Translations under genes and position numbers: made by a program
NCBI RefSeq assembly: GCF_045062745.1
Contig: NZ_JBJGED010000012.1
Span: 62,001-126,000 of the forward strand
Direction of reading: 5' to 3'
DNA from: Paenibacillus_AA sp045062745
Lineage (GTDB): Bacteria > Bacillota > Bacilli > Paenibacillales > NBRC-103111
Length of the DNA stretch: 64,000 bases
Part shown: positions 41,403-49,671 of the stretch, piece by piece
Position numbering within the stretch: the first letter of the stretch is position 1
How the letters are laid out: each line of letters opens with the position of its first letter
The notes under the pieces: model-generated
Database searches by the model: none
Told to the model about the DNA's origin: nothing
Seen by the model: only the letters and a program-made list of their open reading frames with translations

Positions 41403-42457
41403 CAAAACCTTTCTATGGCGAAATCAGGGCCTTTCCCTATGGGCACGTACCTCCCGGATGGGCGCAATGCGACGGCCGTGTGCTCCCGATCCGACAAAGC
41501 TTGGAGACGGAAGCGCTGTTCCGCGTCATCGGCAATTTGTACGGAGGAGACGGGGAGACCACATTCGCTTACCCGAATCTGCAAGGGAGGACGCCGATTC
41601 ACTTCTCGTCCAAGATCCGATTGGGAACTACGGGCGGCGAAGAGACGCATACCCTTACGATCGACGAGCTTCCCTCCCACACGCACTTGGCCGTCTGCGG
41701 AGGTACTGCGACCAGTCATGAGGCAGCCGGGAATTACTGGGCATCCGGAGAAGCGAGCGAATACTCCGATGAGTGGACGACCACGATGGGCTCATCCTTG
41801 CTTGGGAGCGTCGGCCGCAATGAACCGCACCCGAACATGCAGCCGTATTTCTCCGTGCAATATTGCATTGCGACGAGCGGCATTTATCCCATGCGGGTTT
41901 CCGAGGCCATGCAGAGCCGATCGCTCGATGACTTCGATATGGATCCTTATTACGGGGAGATCCGGCTTTTCGCCGGGGGGTACGCACCCCCAAATTGGGC
42001 GTTCTGCGAAGGTCAATATTTGCCTGTAAACGATAATGAAATTTTGTACTCGGTCATCGGCGATACGTTCGGCGGGAATCGCTCGAGATACTTCCGCTTG
42101 CCGGATCTTCGGGGAGCCGCACCCATGCACTTCGGGAACGGATCCGGGCTGACCCCGCGCACAGTCGGGCAATCGGGCGGCTCTTCCAGCTACAACCTCA
42201 GCATCGCGGAGCTGCCGAATCATACGCATACGGCGGAGTGCGGCGTGGAAGGCACGACAAGCTCCCCCTCGCAGTCCTATTGGGCCGGGACCGGCGATTC
42301 CGGGAGCCCCGTGTTCTCGGAGAGCCCGGCGGCTCTGATGAATCCGAACGCGATCAGGGTGACGGGGGCGAACGCGCCGCATAACAATATGCAGCCCTAC
42401 TTGGCCATGAGTTACATGATTTGCGTGGATTACGGCTTATACCCCTCGCGCAGCTAA
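41399..42457 (+). CDS. Double tail collar-domain protein (two MdpB units fused)
   Basis: 352 residues. Two full collar units: residues 1-172 (YGEIRAFPYGHVPPGWAQCDG ... GEETTHT-type HTHLA region) and 181-352 (YYGEIRLFAGGYAPPNWAFC ... ELPNHTHTAECG ... PHNNMQPYLAMSYMICVDYG). Each ends with the NMQPYxxxxYxI pattern. In many relatives these are separate genes in a row, so this is probably a fusion of the second and third genes of a collar trio. Its last 4 bases overlap the 3' end of the convergent histidine kinase gene. Confidence 0.82.
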   Translation: MTKPFYGEIRAFPYGHVPPGWAQCDGRVLPIRQSLETEALFRVIGNLYGGDGETTFAYPNLQGRTPIHFSSKIRLGTTGGEETHTLTIDELPSHTHLAVCGGTATSHEAAGNYWASGEASEYSDEWTTTMGSSLLGSVGRNEPHPNMQPYFSVQYCIATSGIYPMRVSEAMQSRSLDDFDMDPYYGEIRLFAGGYAPPNWAFCEGQYLPVNDNEILYSVIGDTFGGNRSRYFRLPDLRGAAPMHFGNGSGLTPRTVGQSGGSSSYNLSIAELPNHTHTAECGVEGTTSSPSQSYWAGTGDSGSPVFSESPAALMNPNAIRVTGANAPHNNMQPYLAMSYMICVDYGLYPSRS

Positions 42458-44061
42458 GCGGCGCCAGTCTGCAATGTAAAATAAAACGTTACGCCGTCTG
42501 CGGTGTTGTATACGCCGTACCGGCTCCCGTGCAAAGCCAAAATGTTGCGTACAATCGCGAGTCCAAGCCCGGAACCGGCGGCATGCTCGCGATTGTGCGA
42601 TTTCTCTACCGTATAGAACGTCTCCCACAACCGGGGCAGCTCCTCGTCCGGAATCGGCGCTCCGTCATTGTGGACCCGTATCTGCACCCCGTCCTTATCA
42701 TCTTCCGTCTGGATGCGAATCGTTCCCCCGTCCGGTGTATGCTTGCTCGCATTGGACAGCAAGTTCGCCAGCACTTGGCCGATCCGGGACACGTCCCCAT
42801 ACGCTTCGGCCGACCCTCGCAAATCCATACGACATTGAATCCCTCTGCGGCGGAAGTCCATCTCCATCTTGTCCGACATGGAGCGGATCAAGTCGTGCAG
42901 CGGGAACTTCGCCTCGTTCAGCTTGAACTTCCCCGATTCGAGCTGCGCCAAATCTAGCATATCTTGAACGAGCCCCGCCATCCGGCTGCTCTCATCGAGA
43001 ATCACTTCGATATACTCCTCCCTGCGCGTGCCTGTTACGATCCCATCCTTGATTCCCTCGGCGTAGCCGCTGATCAGACTGATCGGCGTCTTCAGCTCAT
43101 GCGACACGCTAGCGACGAACTCCCGCCGCTGTTTCTCCAACTGTTTCTCCTTCTCTATGTCGGCCTTCAACTGCTCATTCGCCGAGTGGAGCTGCCGCAG
43201 TGTCGCATCCAGATTGCCCGACAGGAAATTGAGCGTATGCCCGAGACTGCCGAGCTCATCCTGAGAACGTACGTCGCACCGGACGGTAAAATCGAGCATC
43301 GCCATCTGGGATGCGGCGTTATTCAGCTTTTTTAGCGGCCGCGTAATCATGCGGGAGTACAAGTAAGTCAGGAGCAGGATCGCCGCTACCGCCAGCAGGA
43401 GGAAGTAGACGTAAAAATCTTTGAGGATCCCGGCTGCCTCACCGACCGGCTGCAGGGAGACGGCGGCGATAAGTGCATATTCCGCGGCTCCGTTGCCGCT
43501 TGCGAGCGGAAAGACTCCGGCTACCGAGGCGCCTTCGGGTCCCAGCGCCGGAGGTAGGAACGACACGGTGTGTCCCAGATCGGCCACTTGTCGGGTCAAG
43601 CCGATATCGTTTCGAAACCTCTTCAGCGCATTCATTAGGGGCATCAACGTTTGCGGCTCGAAGGCCGGGGACTGATTGGACATGCTGATCACGTTGCCGT
43701 TTTTATCCATTTGCACAATCGCTTTAGTTCTTGCCTGAGGCCCCAGCGTGAGCGTTCCGTCGCGAAGCTGCATAATGCCTGCTGTGGCGGACAAGCGCTC
43801 CTCCAGCTCGGGGATGAATTTGGGAAGCGCGTTCAGATCGGCGGGGGACTGATAGTGTTGGGCCGCGAAGGCTGCCAGTTCCGCCTCAAGCTGGTTCATT
43901 TTCTTATGTCGGTAATACGATTCGAAAAAGTTGGATTGGATGACGAGGAGCAGTGTCAGGAAAGCGATCAGCAAAAGCGAAGTGATCGCGAACAGCTTCG
44001 TAGAGATGCTTCGCGGCCGTAAGTAACGCGGCGTCCATTTTTTCCAAATGTCCACTCTCAT
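42454..44061 (-). CDS. Sensor histidine kinase (PhoR/ResE type)
   Basis: 535 residues. Membrane helices at about 23-44 and 218-240 enclose an extracellular sensor of about 170 residues. A HAMP domain follows (SRMITRPLKKLNNAASQMAM), then HisKA with FVASVSHELKTPISLISGYAEG (phospho-acceptor His321), and an HATPase domain with N box LANLLSNASKH and G boxes GSGLGLAIVRNIL. The start overlaps the end of the response-regulator gene by 4 bases, forming one operon. The pair is divergent from the importer operon at 44881, which it probably controls. Confidence 0.92.
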   Translation of the reverse strand: MRVDIWKKWTPRYLRPRSISTKLFAITSLLLIAFLTLLLVIQSNFFESYYRHKKMNQLEAELAAFAAQHYQSPADLNALPKFIPELEERLSATAGIMQLRDGTLTLGPQARTKAIVQMDKNGNVISMSNQSPAFEPQTLMPLMNALKRFRNDIGLTRQVADLGHTVSFLPPALGPEGASVAGVFPLASGNGAAEYALIAAVSLQPVGEAAGILKDFYVYFLLLAVAAILLLTYLYSRMITRPLKKLNNAASQMAMLDFTVRCDVRSQDELGSLGHTLNFLSGNLDATLRQLHSANEQLKADIEKEKQLEKQRREFVASVSHELKTPISLISGYAEGIKDGIVTGTRREEYIEVILDESSRMAGLVQDMLDLAQLESGKFKLNEAKFPLHDLIRSMSDKMEMDFRRRGIQCRMDLRGSAEAYGDVSRIGQVLANLLSNASKHTPDGGTIRIQTEDDKDGVQIRVHNDGAPIPDEELPRLWETFYTVEKSHNREHAAGSGLGLAIVRNILALHGSRYGVYNTADGVTFYFTLQTGAA

Positions 44062-44750
44062 CGTTTCACCTGGAACTTATAGCCGAAGCCCTTTACGGTC
44101 GCGACATAGTCGGCACGCTGCGCCAGCTTGTACCGCAGGCGGCGAACGTGCGTGTCCACCGTTCGGGCATCCCCCTCGTAATCGTATCCCCACACATGAT
44201 CGAGAATCTGCTCCCGGGAGAGGGTGATGTTCTTATTCTGCACGAAGTATAGGAGCAGGTCGAATTCTTTGCGCGTGAGCGAAACGGGCTCGTCATCCAG
44301 CCATAATTCGTTCGAGTGCGGGCTGAACTTCAGGCCCTCCAGCTTGATGATTTCGGCCGCAGCCGCACCCGGCTGAGCGTGATCCGCATTGATCCGCTTG
44401 AATAACGCTTTGATCTTCGCCATCAGCACCTTCGGGCTGAATGGTTTGGTCACATAATCGTCGGCTCCCAGGTCATAGCCCGTCAGCTTGTCATATTCCT
44501 CAGACTTGGCCGTCAGGACAATGATGGGGATGCCCGAGCGGGCGCGAACCGTCCGGCATACTTCGAAACCGTCCATATACGGCATCATGACGTCCACGAT
44601 GAGCATGTCCACCTCTTGTGCGTCCAACAGCCGCATGGCTTCCAAGCCGTTCGCCGCTTCCCTCACCGCATACCCCTCATGCCGGATATAATCGGCCAGC
44701 AGCTGGCGCATCTTCCCTTCGTCTTCCGCTATGAGAATCGTTTTGCCCAT
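44058..44750 (-). CDS. OmpR/PhoB-family response regulator
   Basis: 230 residues from ATG 44750 (GGGGAGGAAA upstream). The receiver domain (1-120) has the acidic pocket ED (10-11), phospho-acceptor Asp53 in LIVDVMMPYMDG, Thr in IVLTAKSE and Lys in DYVTKPFSP. The C-terminal winged helix (140-230) carries LTRKEFDLLLYFVQNKNITLS, VWGYDYEGDARTVDTHVRRLRYKL and VKGFGYKFQ. Partner of the kinase downstream. An 11-bp-spaced direct repeat, typical for this regulator class, lies in the divergent promoter region. Confidence 0.94.
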   Translation of the reverse strand: MGKTILIAEDEGKMRQLLADYIRHEGYAVREAANGLEAMRLLDAQEVDMLIVDVMMPYMDGFEVCRTVRARSGIPIIVLTAKSEEYDKLTGYDLGADDYVTKPFSPKVLMAKIKALFKRINADHAQPGAAAAEIIKLEGLKFSPHSNELWLDDEPVSLTRKEFDLLLYFVQNKNITLSREQILDHVWGYDYEGDARTVDTHVRRLRYKLAQRADYVATVKGFGYKFQVKR

Positions 44751-44795
44751 CGTTCGTTTCCTCCCCACACTCGCTTCCGGCACCATTGTAGCACC

Positions 44796-44829
44796 TTGTC
44801 ACACCGTTGTCACATTGACGCCCTATGAT
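44796..44829 (+). promoter_or_regulatory. Activator-type promoter with 11-bp direct repeat
   Basis: TTGTCACA occurs at 44796-44803 and 44807-44814, exactly 11 bp apart, and TATGAT (44824-44829) follows 9 bp later. No -35 box is evident. This is the geometry of a PhoB-type site replacing the -35, fitting control of the importer operon by the adjacent response regulator. Confidence 0.6.
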
Positions 44830-44880
44830 ACGGTTAGCCCATCCGACCGCAAAATTTGGAGGGCAGGGAGGGTGAGGAGG

Positions 44881-45750
44881 ATGCCTGGAATTCGAGTGCG
44901 CGAATGGTGGTTGGCCGTCTTGTTCTTGGCGCCGAGCTTGGGCGGGTTTCTGCTGTTTTTCGTCGTTCCGTTCCTCATCGGCCTCCGGTATTCGCTCTAC
45001 GATACGCCGATTGACGGCACCTTCGTGGGGCTGGCGAATTATGCCGACCTGCTGCACAACGAAGTGTTCCGGCGGGCTGCGTTCAACACGTTCCGGTTCA
45101 CGGCAATCAGCGTTCCGCTCAATATGGCTTTGTCGCTGGGGCTAGCCATGCTGCTGAACCGGAGCTTGTACTTCCGGCGTTGGTTCCGCGTCGCGTTCAT
45201 CGCTCCGCTCGTGATTCCGGTCGCGTCGATCGTGCTCGTCTGGCAGGTGCTGTTCGATCTGAACGGCACGCTGAACGGCTGGCTTCATGCCTGGGGTGTA
45301 GCGCCTTTGGACTGGATGGAGAGCGGGGCGTCGCTCTGGGTGGTCATCATCGTGTACTTGTGGAAAAACGTCGGCTACAACATGGTGCTCTTCCTGGCCG
45401 GCCTGCAGCACATTCCCGCCGAGTACTACGAAGCCGCCTCGATCGACGGCGCGGGGCCTTTTCGCCGGTGGAGGACGATCACCCTCGTCTACATAACGCC
45501 GACGTCGTTCTTCGTCTTCATCATGTCGATCATCAATTCGTTCAAGGTGTTCCGCGAGACGTATACGATCGCCGGGGAGTATCCGCACGACAGCATCTAC
45601 ATGCTGCAGCACTACATGAACAACATGTTCCAGGCGCTTGATTATCAGAAGCTGACGAGTGCGGCGTTTTTGATGGCACTTGTGGTGGTGGGGCTGGTGC
45701 TCGTGCTGTTCGTGGCCGAGAGGCGAATTAGTAAGTCGATTGGCGGGTGA
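44881..45750 (+). CDS. ABC sugar permease (MalF/UgpA-like)
   Basis: 289 residues from ATG 44881 (GGAGGG about 9 bases upstream). Six membrane helices, starting LFLAPSLGGFLLFFVVPFLIG, with FVGLANYADLLHN after helix 1. The EAA loop for the ATPase reads YEAASIDGAGPFRRWRTITL. It pairs with the permease at 46083 in a CUT1-type importer. First gene of the operon; the hairpin-rich repeat at 45751-46082 separates it from the second permease. Confidence 0.92.
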   Translation: MPGIRVREWWLAVLFLAPSLGGFLLFFVVPFLIGLRYSLYDTPIDGTFVGLANYADLLHNEVFRRAAFNTFRFTAISVPLNMALSLGLAMLLNRSLYFRRWFRVAFIAPLVIPVASIVLVWQVLFDLNGTLNGWLHAWGVAPLDWMESGASLWVVIIVYLWKNVGYNMVLFLAGLQHIPAEYYEAASIDGAGPFRRWRTITLVYITPTSFFVFIMSIINSFKVFRETYTIAGEYPHDSIYMLQHYMNNMFQALDYQKLTSAAFLMALVVVGLVLVLFVAERRISKSIGG

Positions 45751-46082
45751 CAGTTGGTGGGAGCGCGGGTGAGGCTCCGAAGAGGCTCCGGAGAGGCTCC
45801 GAACAGAAAAAGGGCTCCGACCGCTGTTGAAATCTCGTCCCTTGGATGGAACTTGTTACGGTTGGGACGAGATTTCAAAGGCGGACGCTCCGCTTCTCCG
45901 CTCCTTCTTCTGTTCTCCGCTGCGCAGAAGTCCGCCTCCCACCAGCTGGGGAGTAGAAGGGCGGAATGTTGCAGGGGCAACATTCGCAGTTCGCCACAAT
46001 TGCACCATAGCGAGTGGCAGGGTTGTCCGGAGGGCCGTCCAACTTTGCCAGCTCCAGAAGAAATACGAGGGGGGGCGAGGCC
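45751..46082. repeat. Hairpin-rich intergenic repeat inside an importer operon
   Basis: No gene here. Features: three tandem 11-bp units near GAGGCTCCGAA (45772-45804); a perfect 15-bp inverted repeat TTGAAATCTCGTCCC (45827-45841) with its complement (45864-45878); GGCGGAC (45880-45886) with GTCCGCC (45930-45936); and a perfect 9-bp hairpin (45964-45972 with 45977-45985, loop AGGG). It resembles a small non-coding mobile repeat (MITE/REP-like) that entered between two permease genes. Confidence 0.6.
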
Positions 46083-46964
46083 ATGCAAGTGTTCAAAAAA
46101 ACGATGCTGACCGCGGTCATGGCCGCGCTGGCGTTGCTGTTCCTGTTCCCGGTGGCCCTGACGTTCACGAATTCGCTCATGAGCGAGAGCGAGATCACAG
46201 CGAGCTTTTACCCGATCTCGGAGAACCGGACCGCGCAGAACGCCGACGATCCCCGGCTGCAAGGCGCGTACGTCAGCCTGAAATGGATCCCGGACCGGGT
46301 TACGCTGTCGCCCTATTACAACGTGCTCGTCAAGAAGCCGCAGTTTCTGCTTCTGTTCTGGAACTCGGTACGGCTCACCGTGCCGATCATTCTGGGACAG
46401 CTAGCCGTCGCTTCACTCGCGGCTTACGCGTTCGCGCAGCTGCGATTCCGGTTCCGGGAGCCGCTGTTCTTCATGTACATCGTAACGATGCTCATGCCGT
46501 TCCAGGTGACGCTCGTCCCGAACTTCATCATGGCCGACAAGCTCGGCTTGCTGAACACGTACGGCTCCATCATCTATCCGGGCATCTTCAGCGCGTTCGG
46601 GGTGTTTTTGCTAAGGCAGTACATGATGTACATTCCGTATGCGTATCTCGAGGCCGCGCGGGTGGACGGGGCGGGCACGCTGCGCATCTTTTGGCAGATC
46701 ATCGTCCCGATGAGCCGCACCGGGATGGCGGCGCTCGCCATTCTGGTGTTCATCGACAACTGGAACATGGTGGAGCAGCCGCTCATCTTCCTGCAGGACG
46801 CGATGAAGCAGCCGTTGTCGGTCTATCTGGCCGTCATTAGCGTTGGGGAGCGGGGTATCGCCTTCGCGGCGTGCGCCCTGTACATGCTGCCGACGCTGTT
46901 CGTCATGCTGTATGCAGAACAAGATCTGATCGAGGGCATTCAGCTGTCCGGGATCAAAGGCTAA
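46083..46964 (+). CDS. ABC sugar permease (MalG/UgpE-like)
   Basis: 293 residues from ATG 46083 (GAGGGGGGCGAGG upstream). The first helix is TAVMAALALLFLFPVALTFTNSLM; the EAA loop reads YLEAARVDGAGTLRIFWQIIVP; the C-terminus ends DLIEGIQLSGIKG. The stretch between helix 1 and 2 is longer than usual (residues 38-85). Partner of the permease at 44881. It is separated from that gene by a repeat-rich gap but followed closely by the adaptor gene. Confidence 0.9.
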   Translation: MQVFKKTMLTAVMAALALLFLFPVALTFTNSLMSESEITASFYPISENRTAQNADDPRLQGAYVSLKWIPDRVTLSPYYNVLVKKPQFLLLFWNSVRLTVPIILGQLAVASLAAYAFAQLRFRFREPLFFMYIVTMLMPFQVTLVPNFIMADKLGLLNTYGSIIYPGIFSAFGVFLLRQYMMYIPYAYLEAARVDGAGTLRIFWQIIVPMSRTGMAALAILVFIDNWNMVEQPLIFLQDAMKQPLSVYLAVISVGERGIAFAACALYMLPTLFVMLYAEQDLIEGIQLSGIKG

Positions 46965-46991
46965 CAATGGAGAGCGAGAGGAGGAAAGCCG

Positions 46992-48209
46992 ATGGAATCG
47001 ACACAACCTGCCGTCATCGAGGGAGAGCTCCAGAGTCGGGCGGGCGAACAGGCGTCCGGCCGGCCCGGGAGCAAGCGCGCCATTCGCCGGGCCATGCTCG
47101 TTTTCGCGCTCATGCTGATCGCGCTGACCCTGCTGTCCAGCACGCTGCTCACGTACTCCCTCCCGCAGGTGACGGTGCAGAAGGCGGCGCCCGGCTCCTT
47201 GTCCCATGACGTGAGCGGGAGCGGGATCATCACGCCGGCCGAGATCGTCGATTATGTCGCCGATTCGCGCTGGGCGGTGGACCAGGTGCTCGTGGAAGTG
47301 GGCGATACGGTTTCGGCGGGACAGCCGCTCCTGACGTTCCGGACGGCGGACGCCCAAGTGACGCTGCTCGACGAGCAGGCCCGCTATGAGCAGAAGAAGC
47401 TGTCGCTTGAGAAAATGAAAGACAATTACATCGAAGCGCAGAAGACCGGCGCCGAGAAACAAGCCCGCGACCTGACCCGGGATATGGAGAGCGCGAAGCT
47501 CGACATGCAAATCCAAGAGCGCAAAATCGCCCAGCTGCAGGAGCAATTGAGAACCGGCTCCACCCTGGTCTCGACGGTATCCGGTATCGTCACCGAGGTG
47601 AACGCCACTGCGGGACTAGCGGTGAACGCGAGCCGTTCGGCGGTCCGGGTTACGAATCAGAGCAAAGGCTACCAGTTCAAAATGAGCGTCGTCGCCGAAA
47701 AAGCGGCCTACCTGACAGTAGGGGACACCGTGGAGGTCATGATGCCCTCGCTGAATAATGTGCGGATCAAAGGCAAGCTGAGCGCCCTAGACGACGTAAC
47801 AACCTCAGGCAGCGGTACGAGCGGTTCCGGCAGCTCCAGTTCCTCGAGCAGCAGCTCGAGCAGCTCCGCCTCGGCGGGACGCAAGGAAATGGTCGTCGAT
47901 CTCGCCGACAGCCGGTTGAAAGGCGGGGAAGCCGGAGAGGTGCTATTCTCGAAGCGGATGCCGGCGTCCCGGATGCTGCTCCCGAACTCGGTCATTCGCG
48001 AAGACGACCAAGGGCAATACGTGTATGTGATGAAGGAGCGCAAAGGCCCGCTCGGCACCGAATATTACGCGCTGCGGGCGAACGTCGCCGTCAGCGACGC
48101 GGACGACAGCATGTCCGCCGTCGAGACGGGCATTACGCCGCTCGATCAAGTCATCGCCTCGACAAGCAAGCCGATCAGCGACGGCGACCGGGTCATGCTG
48201 GCACCATGA
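46992..48209 (+). CDS. HlyD/MacA-type membrane-fusion (adaptor) protein
   Basis: 405 residues, ATG 46992 after GAGAGGAGG. One membrane helix (about 36-56) puts the rest outside. A biotinyl-lipoyl-like half motif (VSGSGIITPAEIVDYVAD and VEVGDTVSAGQPLLTF), a helical hairpin (about 115-185, ARYEQKKLSLEKMKDNYIEA), the second lipoyl half (STVSGIVTEVNATAGLAV) and a beta-barrel follow, as in MacA/YknX. A serine run (about residues 275-293) interrupts the barrel. Such adaptors work with MacB-type exporters; here it sits between sugar permease and MacB-like genes. Confidence 0.85.
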   Translation: MESTQPAVIEGELQSRAGEQASGRPGSKRAIRRAMLVFALMLIALTLLSSTLLTYSLPQVTVQKAAPGSLSHDVSGSGIITPAEIVDYVADSRWAVDQVLVEVGDTVSAGQPLLTFRTADAQVTLLDEQARYEQKKLSLEKMKDNYIEAQKTGAEKQARDLTRDMESAKLDMQIQERKIAQLQEQLRTGSTLVSTVSGIVTEVNATAGLAVNASRSAVRVTNQSKGYQFKMSVVAEKAAYLTVGDTVEVMMPSLNNVRIKGKLSALDDVTTSGSGTSGSGSSSSSSSSSSSSASAGRKEMVVDLADSRLKGGEAGEVLFSKRMPASRMLLPNSVIREDDQGQYVYVMKERKGPLGTEYYALRANVAVSDADDSMSAVETGITPLDQVIASTSKPISDGDRVMLAP

Positions 48210-48246
48210 GGCCGCTCAATTCACGGACAGGGAGGAGGGAAAGCCC

Positions 48247-49671
48247 ATGAGGATCCCCGCACGGCTGTCCACATGGATGGTGTTCGTCGGCCTGGCGCTG
48301 CTCCTGGCCGGGAGCGGCCTATCGGCGGCGTTCGCGGACCAGTGGGAGCTCGCGAACGGCGCCGTGGGGCTGCGCAAGGTGGCCGCCACGGTCGATCTGG
48401 CGGCCGACCCAAGCGCCTCGGCCGGACTCACGGCCGAGGACATGGAGGAGCTCGACCGCCGGTGGAGCGCCGGCCGCACGTCCTACATGGCGCGCACGCC
48501 CGCCATGGTCACAACTGCCGGCGGCCGCACCGCGAACGCCGATCTGCTCGGCGTGAGCGCCGGCTATGCGGCGTTCCACCGCCTGCAGGCGCAGCCGGGC
48601 AGCTGGATCGGCGCGACGCCGGTGAAGGAGGCGAGCCGCGTCGCCGTCGTGAGCGGGGCGCTCGCGGACGCATTGTTCGGCTCGCGCGAAGTCGTCGGCT
48701 TGACGGTCAGCCTGCTCGGCGAGCCGTTCCGCATCATCGGCGTAGCCGTCTCGCCGGATGACGGGTCGCTCCTCGCCAGCATGACCGACAACGGTACGCC
48801 GGACATGTACATCCCGGTCACGACGCTGCTGGAGCTCGCCCCTCGAGTCAAGGTCGGCGCGATCGAGCTCGAGATGGGCGACGGCGCGATCGTGAACGGC
48901 GTTGCCGAAGCGCGTACCGCGCTCGCCGCGATCGGCCAGCCTTCGAGCCGCTACGCGTTCGTGAACTACGCACGCGAGCAGCGCTGGACGGCACAGAAGC
49001 CGGCGCTCGTGCGGCTCGTGCTCGGCGCCGCGGCGGCGCTCCTCGCCGCCAGGCTCGCCGTCCGGGCCGCGAGACGCCTCGCCGCGCGGACCGCCGCCGG
49101 CTTGCGCCGCCTCGATGCGGCGGACCTGCTCCGCGCGGACGGCGCCGCGTTGGCCCGCCTCGCGCTGGCCGCAGCCGCCTGCGCCGCCGTCGCGAGCTTC
49201 GCGGTTGTCTGCGCGCGCTACGGCTTCTACATCCCGCCGGAATCGTTGCCCGACGAGCTGATCGACGTCTCGTTCTACGTCGATCGGCTGCGTGAGGCGT
49301 GGCAGGCGCAGGCGGCCGGGATGGGCTACGTCCCGTCGCCGCCCGAGTGGCTGTGGCAGCGGACCGACAGCCTCGTGACGGGCCTGAGCACCGCAGGCCT
49401 GCTGCTAGGCCTCCCGCTGGCCGGGCTCGGCCTGCGCGAGTGGGCGCTGCTTCGCATGCCGGCGAGCGCCCAGGCGACGCGGCTCTGCCTCGCGCTGACG
49501 GCCGGCGTCGGGCTGAACGCAGCGGCAGCCTGGGCTGCAGGCGCCGGCGCCGTGTATGCGGTCCGCCCCGGCGAGCTGTTTCTGCTCGCGGCGGCGAGCG
49601 TCATGTGGAGCATCAGCCGCCATGCGCGGCAATTCCAATCATTCTATGAACAAGGAGTGGAGTATCGATGA
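48247..49671 (+). CDS. MacB-like membrane protein (periplasmic-core domain, no ATPase)
   Basis: 474 residues, ATG 48247 after GGGAGGAGG. A first membrane helix (10-30) is followed by an extracytoplasmic domain of about 210 residues with the MacB core pattern (LGVSAGYAAF ... VAVVSGALADALFGSREVVGLTVSLLGEPFRIIGVAVSPDD), then about five hydrophobic helices (about 255-460). MacB proteins carry an N-terminal ATPase or pair with one; none is present here. Its order after the adaptor gene fits a YknX/YknZ-like pair. The gene is visibly more G+C-rich than its neighbours. It overlaps the next gene by 4 bases. Confidence 0.7.
   Translation: MRIPARLSTWMVFVGLALLLAGSGLSAAFADQWELANGAVGLRKVAATVDLAADPSASAGLTAEDMEELDRRWSAGRTSYMARTPAMVTTAGGRTANADLLGVSAGYAAFHRLQAQPGSWIGATPVKEASRVAVVSGALADALFGSREVVGLTVSLLGEPFRIIGVAVSPDDGSLLASMTDNGTPDMYIPVTTLLELAPRVKVGAIELEMGDGAIVNGVAEARTALAAIGQPSSRYAFVNYAREQRWTAQKPALVRLVLGAAAALLAARLAVRAARRLAARTAAGLRRLDAADLLRADGAALARLALAAAACAAVASFAVVCARYGFYIPPESLPDELIDVSFYVDRLREAWQAQAAGMGYVPSPPEWLWQRTDSLVTGLSTAGLLLGLPLAGLGLREWALLRMPASAQATRLCLALTAGVGLNAAAAWAAGAGAVYAVRPGELFLLAAASVMWSISRHARQFQSFYEQGVEYR

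Noticed and set aside
40836..42457. Prophage remnant
   Set aside because: Only collar-domain genes are present. No integrase, terminase, portal, capsid or lysis gene is in the window, and flanking genes are ordinary.
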